The translations under genes and the position numbers were made by a program. From positions 54,506,424-54,570,423 of the forward strand of contig CM022949.1 of the NCBI GenBank assembly GCA_012931725.1: 64,000 bases of DNA, read 5' to 3'. Under the pieces are notes generated by a model, which saw only the letters and a list, made by a program, of their open reading frames with translations, had not been told where the DNA came from and did not search any database. Source of the DNA: Litsea cubeba (taxonomy: Eukaryota > Streptophyta > Magnoliopsida > Laurales > Lauraceae). This document shows, in pieces, positions 43,325 through 53,217 of the stretch; position 1 is the first letter of the stretch; the number at the start of each line of letters is the position of its first letter.

Positions 43325-44640
43325 ATGCCACCTCGCAAACGAGCAGCAAGCGATAATTACGTTGCTAGTAACAGTGAAATCACAGAGCCTATTACAGAGG
43401 ATACACAGAATATCAACATGCAGAATCAATCTCAGCAAATGATGCAGGCCTTGTTAGACCAGCAACGTCAGGCCAATGAAAACCAGGCTAGACTCCAAGC
43501 ACAAGCACATGAAACACAAGCCAAATTGCAAGAGCAAATGACCAAGAAAGTTGAAGATCATGCAAGGGAGATGGCTCGAGTACAGGCACAACTATTGGGT
43601 GTGTTAGAGAGGAGACCAGAACAGATTCCAGTTGTAGCACCAGGTGTGGCTGTCAATAGAGCAAATGATCCCAATGTACTGTACGAACGCTTCAGGAAAA
43701 GGGGCCCAAAAGAGTTTGTTGGAACAGAATATCCAATGGCTGCAGATGATTGGCTTGAACATACAGAAAACATCTGCGAGATCTTCACATGTACAGGCAA
43801 ATAACAAGTGCAACTTGCTGCATCCATGTTCACGGGCTTGGCAGATATATGGTGGAAGACTATTAAGGCAGGTTACAGGACAATAGCAGATGCACAGCAA
43901 TGGACTCACTTCAGGAAACGGTTTGGAGACAAATATGTACCAGCACATGTGAAGAAGCAAAAGGCAGCTGAGTTTCAGCAACTTGTGCAATGAAATATGA
44001 CAGTCCTCGAATACCTCACTAAGTTTGAGAGATTGTCCGGATATGCTCCAAAGTTGGTAGATACCGCGGAGAAAAAGATAGCAAAGTTCCTTGAGGGACT
44101 TCATCCTATCATTGAGAGGGATGCTACCGGGATTACACCACCAGCAACATTTGAGGAAGCTGTCAAGAGGGCCTATAAGTTTGAGAACTTCCACAACAAG
44201 ATACTCAAAGTTTAAGGAAAGGGGCAAGGCCACCAGCAGCAGAACAATCAGCAGAGGAACAATCAGAATAAGAGGCCAAGGCAAGAGCAAAATGTGTAGA
44301 ATCCAGGTGCTTGCATACACTATGAGAAATATCATGGGAATGCCCAATGCCGTTCTATCACGGGGGCATGTTTTAGATGTGGTTCGATGGACCACCAAAT
44401 GAGGGATTGCCTGAGACCAGAAAGACAAAATAGGCAGCAAAAGAGAGCACAGCATCAGACACCACCTCAAAATGCACTAGTAGTCTAGAATCAGGCAAGG
44501 CCACTACAGCAATAGGCACCTCAGCAACAGTTCAGGCCACAGCAACAACAGGCCCGTCAGCAAGGATAGAATCAGAATCAGAATCAACGTGCTCAGAATC
44601 AGAATAGGAATGCACAGTAGGGTAGGCAGTAGCAAGTCCA
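43325..44640 (+). pseudogene. chromovirus gag (broken)
   Basis: The start MPPRKRA at 43325 is preferred over the in-frame ATG at 43289 because it is typical of chromovirus gag. A Gln/Glu-rich coiled coil (residues about 35-100) follows, then the capsid (FRKRGPKEFVGTEYPMAADDWL; FTGLADIWWKT; HFRKRFGDKYVP). Stops: TAA at 43802 (Gln expected), TGA at 43991 (Arg expected), TAA near 44213. After a frame change the zinc knuckle CFRCGSMDHQMRDC is intact near 44370. A Gln/Asn-rich linker with several CAG-to-TAG stops leads to protease. Confidence 0.92.
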
Positions 44641-45090
44641 GAACAGGCCACACCAGAGGGCACAACTCTATGCTGTCAATAGAGCTGATGTAGAGGCTGA
44701 AGGCAACGTAGTGGAAGGTACACTTCTCGTCTGTGGTTTTGATGCTAGGGTTTTGTTTGACCCTGGCTCTACTCACTCATTCCTATCTCCAAAATTTGCT
44801 AAGTTGATTGATATGCATGCTAGAGAGTTGAGTTTTATTTTGACTGTGACTACCCCTTTAAGTAAGGAAGTTATTTGTAGGACTTTTTACTCTAGTTGTC
44901 CAGTCAAAATAGGAGAAGTAGTGTTACCAGCAGATCTCATTTTATTGGAGATGTAGGATTTTGATGTCATCCTAGGGATGGATTGGTTAGCAGGTTACCA
45001 TGCTACTATGGATTGTTTCCATAATACCCTAACTTTTAAGTTAGAGGAGACCCAAGTAGGGGTGTTGTTTCAGGGAGAGAGGAGTAATCC
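44641..45090 (+). pseudogene. chromovirus aspartic protease
   Basis: LFDPGSTHSFLSP carries the active-site Asp (D-P-G-S-T form, normal for plant chromoviruses), and DFDVILGMDWLAGYHATMDC is the conserved C-terminal half. A TAG at 44954-44956 lies between the two halves where Gln is expected. Confidence 0.92.
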
Positions 45091-46560
45091 TCGTACATGG
45101 TTTATTTCAGCGTTGGAGGCTGATAGACTTCTAAGAAGTGGATGTGAGACATATTTGGCGTTTATCACGGAGGATAAACGGTCCCAAGGGGTGGAGGAGA
45201 TCCCTATTGTTTGTGAATTCCCGGATGCTTTTCCAAAGGAGATACCAGGTTTACCACCTATCAGAGAGATAGACTTCACTGTTGAGCTGTTAGCGGGGAC
45301 CGCTCCAATTTCTATTGCACCCTACAGAATGGCTCCGCCAGAATTGGGAGAATTGAAGATTCAGTTGCAAGAATTGTTAGACAAAGGTTTTATGAGGCCG
45401 AGTATTGCACCGTGGGGAGCACCGGCGTTGTTTGTGAAAAAGAAAGATGGTGCTATGAGAATGTGCATTGACTACCGGAGATTGAACCAAGTGACCATCA
45501 AGAACAAGTATCCATTGCCAAGGATAGATGAATTATTTGATTAGTTGCAAGGAGCTGCTTACTTTTCGAAGATTGATTTGAGATCCGGCTACCATCAGTT
45601 GAGAGTTAGAGATTCAGATGTACCGAAGACAGCCTTTCGGACAAGATATGGACACTATGAGTTTCTAATGATGCCATTCGGCTTGACGAATACACCGGCA
45701 GTATTCATGGCATTGATGAACAAGATATTTGCAGAGTATTTAGATCAGTTCATAGTGGTGTTTATTGATGATATTTTGGTGTATTCCAAGACCAAAGAAG
45801 AGCATGAAGAACATTTGAGGATAGCACTCCAGCTTTTGAGGGATAATCAGTTGTTTGCAAAACTCAGTAAGTGTGAATTTTGGTTGGACCAATTCACATT
45901 TTTGGGTCATATTATCTCCAAGGAAGGATTATCAGTGGAGCCATCCAAGATTGAAGCGGTTATGAATTGGGAAAGACCGAAGAATGCATCAGAGATCAGG
46001 AGTTTTCTTGGATTAGCAGGATATTACCGTAGGTTTGTGCAAGGATTTTCGTCAATTGCGTCACCTTTGACGAAGTTGACAAGGAAGAATGCACCTTATG
46101 TATGGACAGACAAGTGTGAAGCTAGTTTCCAAGAGCTGAAGAAGAGATTGACTACAGCTCCAGTCCTTACTTCGCCATCCGGGAGCGGCGGTTTCACCAT
46201 TTTCACCGATGCCTCCAATATTGGACTGGGATGCGTGTTGATGCAGGATGGAAAAGTAGTTGCTTATGTATCCCGGCAGTTGAAAGATCACAAGCAGAAC
46301 TATGCAACACATGACCTCGAGTTGGCAGCAATTGTTTTAGCATTGAAGATGTGGAGACACTATCTATATGGAGAGAAGTTTGAGGTTCACTCCGACCACC
46401 GTAGTCTACAATACTTGTTTTCCCAAAAAGAGTTAAACATGAGGCAGATGAGATGGATGGAATATATCAAGGATTATGATTTTCTAATCAAGTATCACCC
46501 GGGGAAAGCGAATGTAGTTGCAGATGCCTTGAGCAGGAAGTCAGTTAGCATGGCAAGCCT
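45091..46560 (+). pseudogene. chromovirus reverse transcriptase and RNase H
   Basis: RT: FPKEIPGLPPIREIDF, CIDYRRLNQVTIKNKYPLPRI, TAG at 45542-45544 for Gln, then YFSKIDLRSGYHQLRV, FGLTNTPAVFMALMN, and the catalytic FIDD at about 45764-45775. RNase H: FTDASNIGLGCVLMQDG, THDLELAAIVLALKMWRHYL, HSDHRSLQYLF and NVVADALSRK. The catalytic residues are present. Apart from the one stop, the domain is well preserved, which suggests a relatively young insertion. Confidence 0.95.
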
Positions 46561-48123
46561 TCGGGGAAGTTATGTTTTTCAGCAGTTCGAGGAGTTAGGA
46601 GTAGATTTTCAGCCTCTAAGGAAGGGTGTTATGTTAGCAAATATGTCAGTGTCAGAGCCTTCCTTCATTTAGAAGATCAAAGAGAATCAATTGCAAGATC
46701 CAGAGTTGGCCAAAATTTCAGAGCATATAGCAGATCGTCCGGATTTTCGTGTTGTGGATGGAGTTTTGTAGTACCGAGATTGTCTATGTGTACCTAACTT
46801 GGAGGACTTGAGGAATGGTATCATGACAGAGGCCCACAATACCAAGTATTCCATACATCCGGGCAGCACGAAAATGTACCAGAACTTGAAGAACAGATTT
46901 TGGTGGAACAACATGAAGAGAGAAATCGAAGCATTTGTCTCTAGATGTATGACATGTCAGTTGATCAAGGCAGAACATCAGAAACCTCTAGGGTTGCTAC
47001 GGCCATTAGAGATTCCGGAATGGAAATGGGAACACATTACGATGGATTTCATCTCGGGATTACATAGGACTAGCAGAGGCAATGATGCCATTTGGGTCAT
47101 AGTGGATCGTCTCACCAAGTCAGCTCATTTCCTACCGATGAAGACTGGAAAGAAGATGCATATGTTGCCTTTGGCACAGTTGTTTGTCACAGAGATTGTC
47201 AGTCGACATGGACAACCAGTTTCCATCACATCCAATAGAGACAGCAGATTCGTCTCGAGATTCTAGAAGACATTGCATGAGTCTATGGGTACGAAGTTAC
47301 AGTTCAGCACAGCCTACCACCCACAGACCGATGGTCAGTTAGAGAGGACAATTCAGACACTTGAGGACATGCTCAAAGCTTGTGTATTAGATTTCAAGAC
47401 TCAGTGGGATGAAGCCTTATCGTTGTGTGAGTTTGCTTACAACAACAATTTCCACTCGAGTATCGGGATGGCGCCTTTTGAGGCTTTGTATGGCAGAAGG
47501 TGTAGGACACCTGTTTGTTGGGAAGAAGTTGGTACTCACAGTTTCCATGGACCGACCATTGTTCGTGAGACAAGTGACAATGTCAAATTGATCCAAGAAC
47601 GTCTGAAAGTGGCTCAGACTAGGCAGAAGAGCTATGCAGATTCTCACATAAGGGACTCACAGTTCAAAGAAGGAGATAAGGTTTTCTTGAAAGTGCCACC
47701 TACTAGTGGAAAATTGAGGTTTGGGCAGAAAGGTAAGTTGTCTCGGAGATACATCGGACCGTATGATATTGTGAGTAGGATTGGTGACGTGGCTTACAGA
47801 TTAGCCTTACCACCCGAACTCTCTGACGTGCACAATGTTTTTCATGTATCTATGTTAAAGAAGTACGTCCCCGATAGATTGCATGTACTCCGTTATGAGC
47901 CGTTGGAAATCCGAGAAGATCTACATATGTTGAGAAGCCTAAGCAAATTATTGACACCAAGGAACCAGAGTTGAGGACACACACTATTCAGTGGGTCAAA
48001 GTGCTTTGGGAGAATCATGGATCGGAAGAAGCAACTTGGGAACTACGGGATCAAGTTCAGAAGAAATGCCCGCACCTACTACCGGAGGTGAGTTTATTTC
48101 ATTTGGCGGACCAAATGTCCTAA
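46561..48123 (+). pseudogene. chromovirus integrase with chromodomain-like C-terminus (broken)
   Basis: Stops at 46670-46672 and 46769-46771 precede the zinc-binding part (HPGSTKMYQNLKNRFWW; CMTCQLIKAEHQKP). The core has TMDFISGLH (first Asp). The second motif, expected Ser-Asp-Arg-Asp, reads SNRDSRF, so the catalytic Asp is Asn. TDGQLERTIQ keeps the Glu. A TAG at 47264-47266 replaces Trp. The GPY/F-type C-terminal domain follows (RYIGPYDIVSRIGDVAYRLALP). A frameshift near 47930 moves the tail to another frame, which reads VKVLWENHGSEEATWEL, a chromodomain-like segment, and ends at TAA 48121-48123. Confidence 0.93.
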
Positions 48124-48134
48124 GGGGTGGAGGA
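48121..48134 (+). other. polypurine tract of the chromovirus
   Basis: TAAGGGGTGGAGGA directly before the 3' LTR; its TAA is also the pol stop. Confidence 0.85.
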
Positions 48135-51100
48135 TGTAAGACCCCGACCCGAGAGACCTCGATTAGTGTTAATTAAGTTGTGTCTTAGCTATAAGTGTGT
48201 TTAGTGGATTTGGACTTAGTTGTGTCAGAATAGCTTTTATAATAACTTTGGGGAATTTTGAGAGCCTTCTTGATTTGTAGGACCCTTTGGGGGTTCCTGT
48301 TATGGAATTGTGTGAGCTTGGGAGTTTAATCATGATTTCCTAAAATTATGTTTTTAATCCCGTTTGACTTATCTTATTATTCTCTACAACTTTCGTGTTG
48401 ACCTCTTCTCATTCGAGGGCCCGAAACTCAACTTTTCTCAATTTGAGGGCAAAACAGTCTTTTTACCCAAAATCTGGACACGATTTTCAATATCACTAAA
48501 ACTTGTGAAAAATACACTTTTTGGAGACTAGATATTTCGTCGAGCAACTTTGTCTTCTTCGTCGAAGTCAATTGAGGTCCCGAGACGCATGTTTTTAGCC
48601 CAACGAATGTTTTAAGTTGTGGGACCCACTTCACCTTTGCATATATAAAGAACCCACCTTCCTCATTCCATTTTCTTGCCCTAATTTCTGGACAAGAGAA
48701 GCTCCAGCAGCAGCCACCTTTCTCTATTTTTCTCCTTGTTTTCTTCCTCACAAATCATCATTAAAGCTTGCTCAAATCGTGATGGAAGCTTCATAAATCT
48801 TTCTCCCCTTGTCAAGAGCTTTCATTTGGTACCCTTTTTTAGGGGATTCATAGACCTTGAATTCGTCCTTGGGCTAGCCTTGCTTATTTGAAGACCTTCT
48901 AGGAAAGAACTCCTTTCCATCTCCTAGGTTCTTGTTTGTTGAGTCTTAGAGAAGCTCCATTTTCATTATTGGAAGTTTTCCCTTTGTTTTGATTTGATTT
49001 TGATATTCTATGATTGGATTTGGGGGTTTTTGTATAGGTGTTTGATTTTGAGCTAAAGAGGTGATTAGAGCTTAAGTTGCTAGCTTTGGACCCAAGGCAA
49101 GTGGATGAATTGATGCATTTAATGTGAAAATCAGATTTATGCATTTTCTTTATTTTCTCATTTATGATTAGATTTGCTTAAATCATGATTTAGACTTGTC
49201 TTCTATTGTTTTCAAATGCACCTATTAATGTGTCTTTCTAGATTTGCTTAAATCATGATTTAGACTTGTCTTCTATTGTTTTCAAATGCATCTATTAATG
49301 TGTCTTTCTATCTTTTGCAAATGTGCATAGCTCTATGTCAAATTTGAATGGCTTATGTTATATTGGTTTCCAAGTGATTTGAATGGATGGAAAAGGAAGT
49401 GTGGGGTGAATGTTTTGGAGATTCAAATGGTGGAATTGAAGTGTGGAGAATGGGAATTTTAATGTAGAAATGGTGGAGTTTTAACTCAATATTGTATAGG
49501 GATCTGACCCTTAAAAATGAGAAAAGCTAGAGGAAGGAAGAACTGAAAATCTGCTTCAGAAATGCAGTGTTCACAGCTGTCAGTCAGCTTGTCGGTTGAC
49601 CGACATCCAACCGACAGCGAGCCGACAACTCTCGGTCCCACTTCCGGAGAGCTCCAAATTTCTGAAACTTTTTGATGCAGAGGTGTCGGCTAACCGACAG
49701 GTGACCGACACTAGTTTGGTCCCAATTCTAGAAAGCTGCAATCAGCCAAAATTTCTGCGGGTCAGCTGTTGGTCGACCGACATTCCCATGTCGGTCGACC
49801 GATATCCAACCGACAGACTCTCGACTCCATTTCCAGAGAGCTGCATTTTTTTCCACAAATTCTAATACTATAGCGTCGGCTGACCGACAGAACCCTGCCG
49901 GCTTACCGACATAGCCCTGTCGGCTGACCCACATCAGCCGAGGAGCTAACCGATGGTCAATTTCTTCCTGGTTTCTTTTGGAGAAATATATGGGACTATA
50001 CTGTAGAAAAACCCTTATCACCCTAATCTGGTTAAAGGTCTTGTAGACTTGTCAATGTGCTTAAGGTCCCGGGTTGTCTCTAATTCCTATGGAGTACCAA
50101 ATAAATATTAAATTGACAAACGAAACCCTATCTACATTGATTCAATTCTTGGACTTTCAACACTTAGCTAGGAGAATATTGAAAATCCATTCATGTTTAT
50201 CTTGACCCAATTTTTTTATTGTGCCTTTAAAACATCATATCTTATGATTTTGACTTCTCCCGAAAGAATTGGAAAGTGTATTTAGCTTTTGCTAACCTGT
50301 ATATGTCCGACCCGATATGAATGGGTATTTGTGCCTATGAGCACCCTGTTTCGTTTTTATGCATATGATTGACTTCCCGCATTTGACCTATGAGTCGGCA
50401 CCACTAAGCTTGGACAACCTTGTCGGTTTGATCCACCGACTTAGAGATCCCTCGCCTCCTGTTAGTCAGCTGCAGTCTGGAATCCGTAGAGTATTTACCC
50501 GGTTCGCTATCGTAGTCCCGCAAAGTATATATATGTATATTATAGTATTTTATCATCGTCCCTCCTCACCTTGTGTGACCGAGGTCAATAATCCTGTAGG
50601 GTATGTGCTCTCATCACTTTTGTGAGAGAGGATTTTGCTTTGTGTGGTTGCCATCTTGATAGTCTTCTATTCTTGGTACCTTTATTGCTTTATATCGCTC
50701 ATGTCGTTATTTAATAAATGATGCATTGTCTTTTACGAAATTCATTATTTATACGGGTTTTCAATATGTTTTCTAAGGTATCATTATTTCAAATGTATTA
50801 TCATATCTTTTCTCCAACTTGCCAGACCGTCGTGTCTGATCCATTTATTTTGGTACTCAGGTCCCGAACCCTTTGCCATTGAGGAGGAGCCCGAGCAGGC
50901 GGTCGGCGAACCGCAACGTGTAATAGAGTGGTAAGCTGACGATGTCATGTAGACATTCGTTCAGGCTTTGAGAACGACACTTTTTGGGAATTGTGTTTAC
51001 ATCTTTTGGATTTATTCTTTTGTCATGTATTGGTCTTTGTTGACCATTATTTTTGGGGCAACTAATCAACTGATTTTTTGTATATACATTTAACCTTACT

Positions 51101-51418
51101 CTTGGGTAATATGCTAATGATCATTGCTCATTCTGATATCTTGTCATATCAATTATAAGTCAGTCTTGTTTATGGGATGGAATCGCACTACTATGATTTA
51201 CTACACGCTTCCGTAATTTTGAATATGTGTTTGATATGGTTATATGTGAGAGGATATGTATGGATAATCCTCACCACGGAACCCTGTGGGAAATCACGTG
51301 CACAGATAAATGTTTTCTTAAATCCGTGTGCGGATTGGCCAAAGAGATGCACGTGGCGCGGCATCATCATAGTCCCGATTCCGGATTTGGTCCCCTAACC
51401 CGGTCCGGGGTCGCGACA
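48135..51418 (+). repeat. 3' LTR of the chromovirus
   Basis: 3284 bp, with the same termini as the 5' LTR. It is longer mainly because of a 70-bp tandem duplication at 49171-49310. Palindrome cluster at 49575-49950. Confidence 0.93.
49171..49310 (+). repeat. 70-bp tandem duplication unique to the 3' LTR
   Basis: Units 49171-49240 and 49241-49310 (GATTTGCTTAAATCATGATT...) differ by about one base. The 5' LTR has a single copy. Confidence 0.95.
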
Positions 51419-51423
51419 GCATG

Positions 51424-51963
51424 CATATCCACTTGTCATCATTGTGGATTAAAGGGGCACATTCGTCCCCACTATAAGAAGCTGAATAGTCTACCAAAGA
51501 CCAAGCAATGGCGGAATAATTTTTCTCCACCCAAGACGTCTCATATTTGGGTAAAAAAGTCTGATTTGGCCAAGGAGTTTGCTCACACTATGCTGAAAGA
51601 TCAAACTAAACAAGTGTGAGTGGCTACATATAAAAAGCCCTGATGAATGAAATCAAGCTCCCACCCCTAGCGCTGCTACGAAGACACATTCAGGGGGAGT
51701 TGCTTTTGAGGGGGAGCTATTGATCCTAATTGACAAGAAAATTGCTTGTTATTATCTATAGCTTTGTTAGTTTCGGACAAAAAGGGGGAGAAAAGTGAAA
51801 GATCAAGGGGGAGAACAAGAAGTTCAGAAGTGTCAAAGACATTACAGATCTTTTAGTGCTGATTGCCAATTTTTTTAATTCCATGTATTTTGGGTTTCAG
51901 TGTGGGTAGATCAAATTATATTGTCTTAGTGAGTTTTATCTATGAATTGCCAAAGGGGGAGAT
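51424..51963 (+). pseudogene. 3' remnant of copia internal region with Cys/His motif and polypurine tracts
   Basis: Reads TCHHCGLKGHIRPHYKKL, the second Cys/His motif seen in SIRE-type gag, then stops. The rest is non-coding with repeated AGGGGGAG-type purine tracts near 51671, 51697, 51784, 51808 and 51952-51962, the last being the functional polypurine tract before the LTR. No pol domain is present. Confidence 0.82.
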
Positions 51964-52877
51964 TGTTAGGTTTTTGTTTATTGCCTAATTCATGGGTTGG
52001 ACAAAACTCTGGGTCTTTTGAGTTGTATCTTTTATTTAGAAAAGGACTCCGAAGATGAACAACTAGAAGGACTCAGAAGAAGAAAGCTGGAAGAAATTAG
52101 AAGAGCTGAAATTCAAGATAAACCATTATGGGGTCTGCTCGAGCAACCATATCATCTGCTCGAGCGAACATGAGACAGAATGCCCAGTCGCCTGACAGAG
52201 TTGTAAATGTGTTGAAACAGAACCTCATCCGCTCGAGCGGATGAAGGGTCCGCTCTAGTGGACATGGCGGCAGAGTACCAGGAAAATTAGAACCAACTTT
52301 TCTAATTGTGCACAAACTGATCGTTTTAACCCTAATCAAGTTAGTTAACTTTAAGCACGACCTAAGGGCTATTTAAAGGACTCAAGGGCTATTCTAAACA
52401 TACACCTCACCTCTCAATGTTCTGAGTTAAAGATTTTAATTAAGAGAGTTATTCTCTAGAGATTTCTTAAGAAGTTGTGCTGCCAAGTTCTTTAGAGCCA
52501 GTTTCTTCTGCATCTTTTGCAGAAGATTGTCTTTCTGCATAAAAGATTTGAGGAGTCAAGTGCTGGATTGAGTCTGTTGCAATCAATGGTGTGAAGTCGT
52601 TGAAGCGTGAAGCGACACAAGGTAACTTAAGTCCTTAGGTAGGAGATATCTGGGAATGAAATCTGAGTTTCTTGTAATTGCGAGATTCTTAGTACTTGAT
52701 TATTGATCCAGGTTGGATTGATGGTTTTTTACCCGGTTAGGGTTTTCCACCTAAAATTGTTGTCATTCTGGTGTGTGCTTGAGTTTTATTTCCGCTGCAT
52801 AGTTATTATTATTTTTGCATACTTTTATCTGATTATTTGAGTAGACCAATCTAGAGATCGCGGACCCTAAACTTTCA
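51964..52877 (+). repeat. second copia LTR
   Basis: 914 bp, TGTTAGG to TTTCA, preceded by a polypurine tract and followed by a PBS, so it serves as 3' LTR of one unit and 5' LTR of the next. CTCGAG palindromes at 52136-52265. Confidence 0.92.
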
Positions 52878-52879
52878 AT

Positions 52880-53158
52880 TGGTATCAGAGCAGGGTTACA
52901 CTAATTTGCTGTGCTTGATCTAAAGAGATTTCTATAAAGATGCTCAGTAGAGAAGGGGCATCAACTTCCAAGCCTCCTTTATTTGATGGTTCTGATTATC
53001 CATATTGGAAGCAAAAGATGATTGGATTCCTTAAATCCATTGATAATGTGTGGGATATTATTGAGGAAGGCTACTCCATACCAACAATTGTGGTTAATGG
53101 GCAAACTGTTTCTAAACCTAAAGCCCAACGGACTAAGGATGAGAAGTATGCCCTTACT
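52880..53158 (+). pseudogene. second copia unit: PBS and truncated gag start
   Basis: PBS TGGTATCAGAG at 52880-52890. Gag starts at 52940 (PPLFDGSDYPYWKQKM, VVNGQTVSKPKAQRTKDEKYA), nearly identical to 34504-34720. It breaks off at about 53158, where unidentified repeat sequence begins. Confidence 0.87.
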
Positions 53159-53217
53159 CAACAAGGAGGAGAACATCTACATTTCCAAGTGATTTCCACC
53201 AAGAACCAAAACATAGT
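53159..53217. repeat. fragment of the unidentified repeat also at 33267
   Basis: CAAGGAGGAGAACATCTACA and the following bases match 33267-33325 with a few differences. It is cut by the Tat LTR. Confidence 0.7.

Larger units (their letters stand above)
39952..51418 (+). mobile_element. Tekay-like chromovirus, full-length but inactive
   Basis: LTR 39952-43163, PBS, gag, protease, RT, RNase H, integrase with chromodomain-like tail, polypurine tract, LTR 48135-51418, flanked by GCACG/GCATG. Domain order PR-RT-RH-INT, the tRNA-Met PBS, 3.2-kb LTRs and a C-terminal chromodomain-like segment place it in the plant chromoviruses, most likely Tekay/Del. It is inserted in copia gag-derived sequence. 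Stops in every coding domain and a changed integrase active site make it non-autonomous. Confidence 0.93.
33527..52877 (+). mobile_element. SIRE-like Ty1/copia element, GAG-only, interrupted by two other elements
   Basis: 5' LTR 33527-34441, PBS, gag in pieces, 3' remnant, polypurine tracts, 3' LTR 51964-52877. Removing the solo LTR (34735-38550) and the chromovirus (39952-51418) leaves about 2.2 kb of internal sequence with gag but no protease, integrase, RT or RNase H. Internal sequence jumps from a coiled-coil gag tail and a second Cys/His motif to the 3' end. This fits a non-autonomous LTR element with only GAG. The sequence after the 3' LTR is again PBS plus gag. Confidence 0.87.

Noticed and set aside
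43604..44470. 288-codon minus-strand frame
   Set aside because: It lies exactly opposite chromovirus gag, is Leu/Cys-rich without a recognisable domain, and is best explained as a shadow of gag.
51227..51619. 130-codon frame joining an LTR end to a Cys/His motif
   Set aside because: It only reads through the 3' LTR of the chromovirus into copia sequence; not a real gene fusion.
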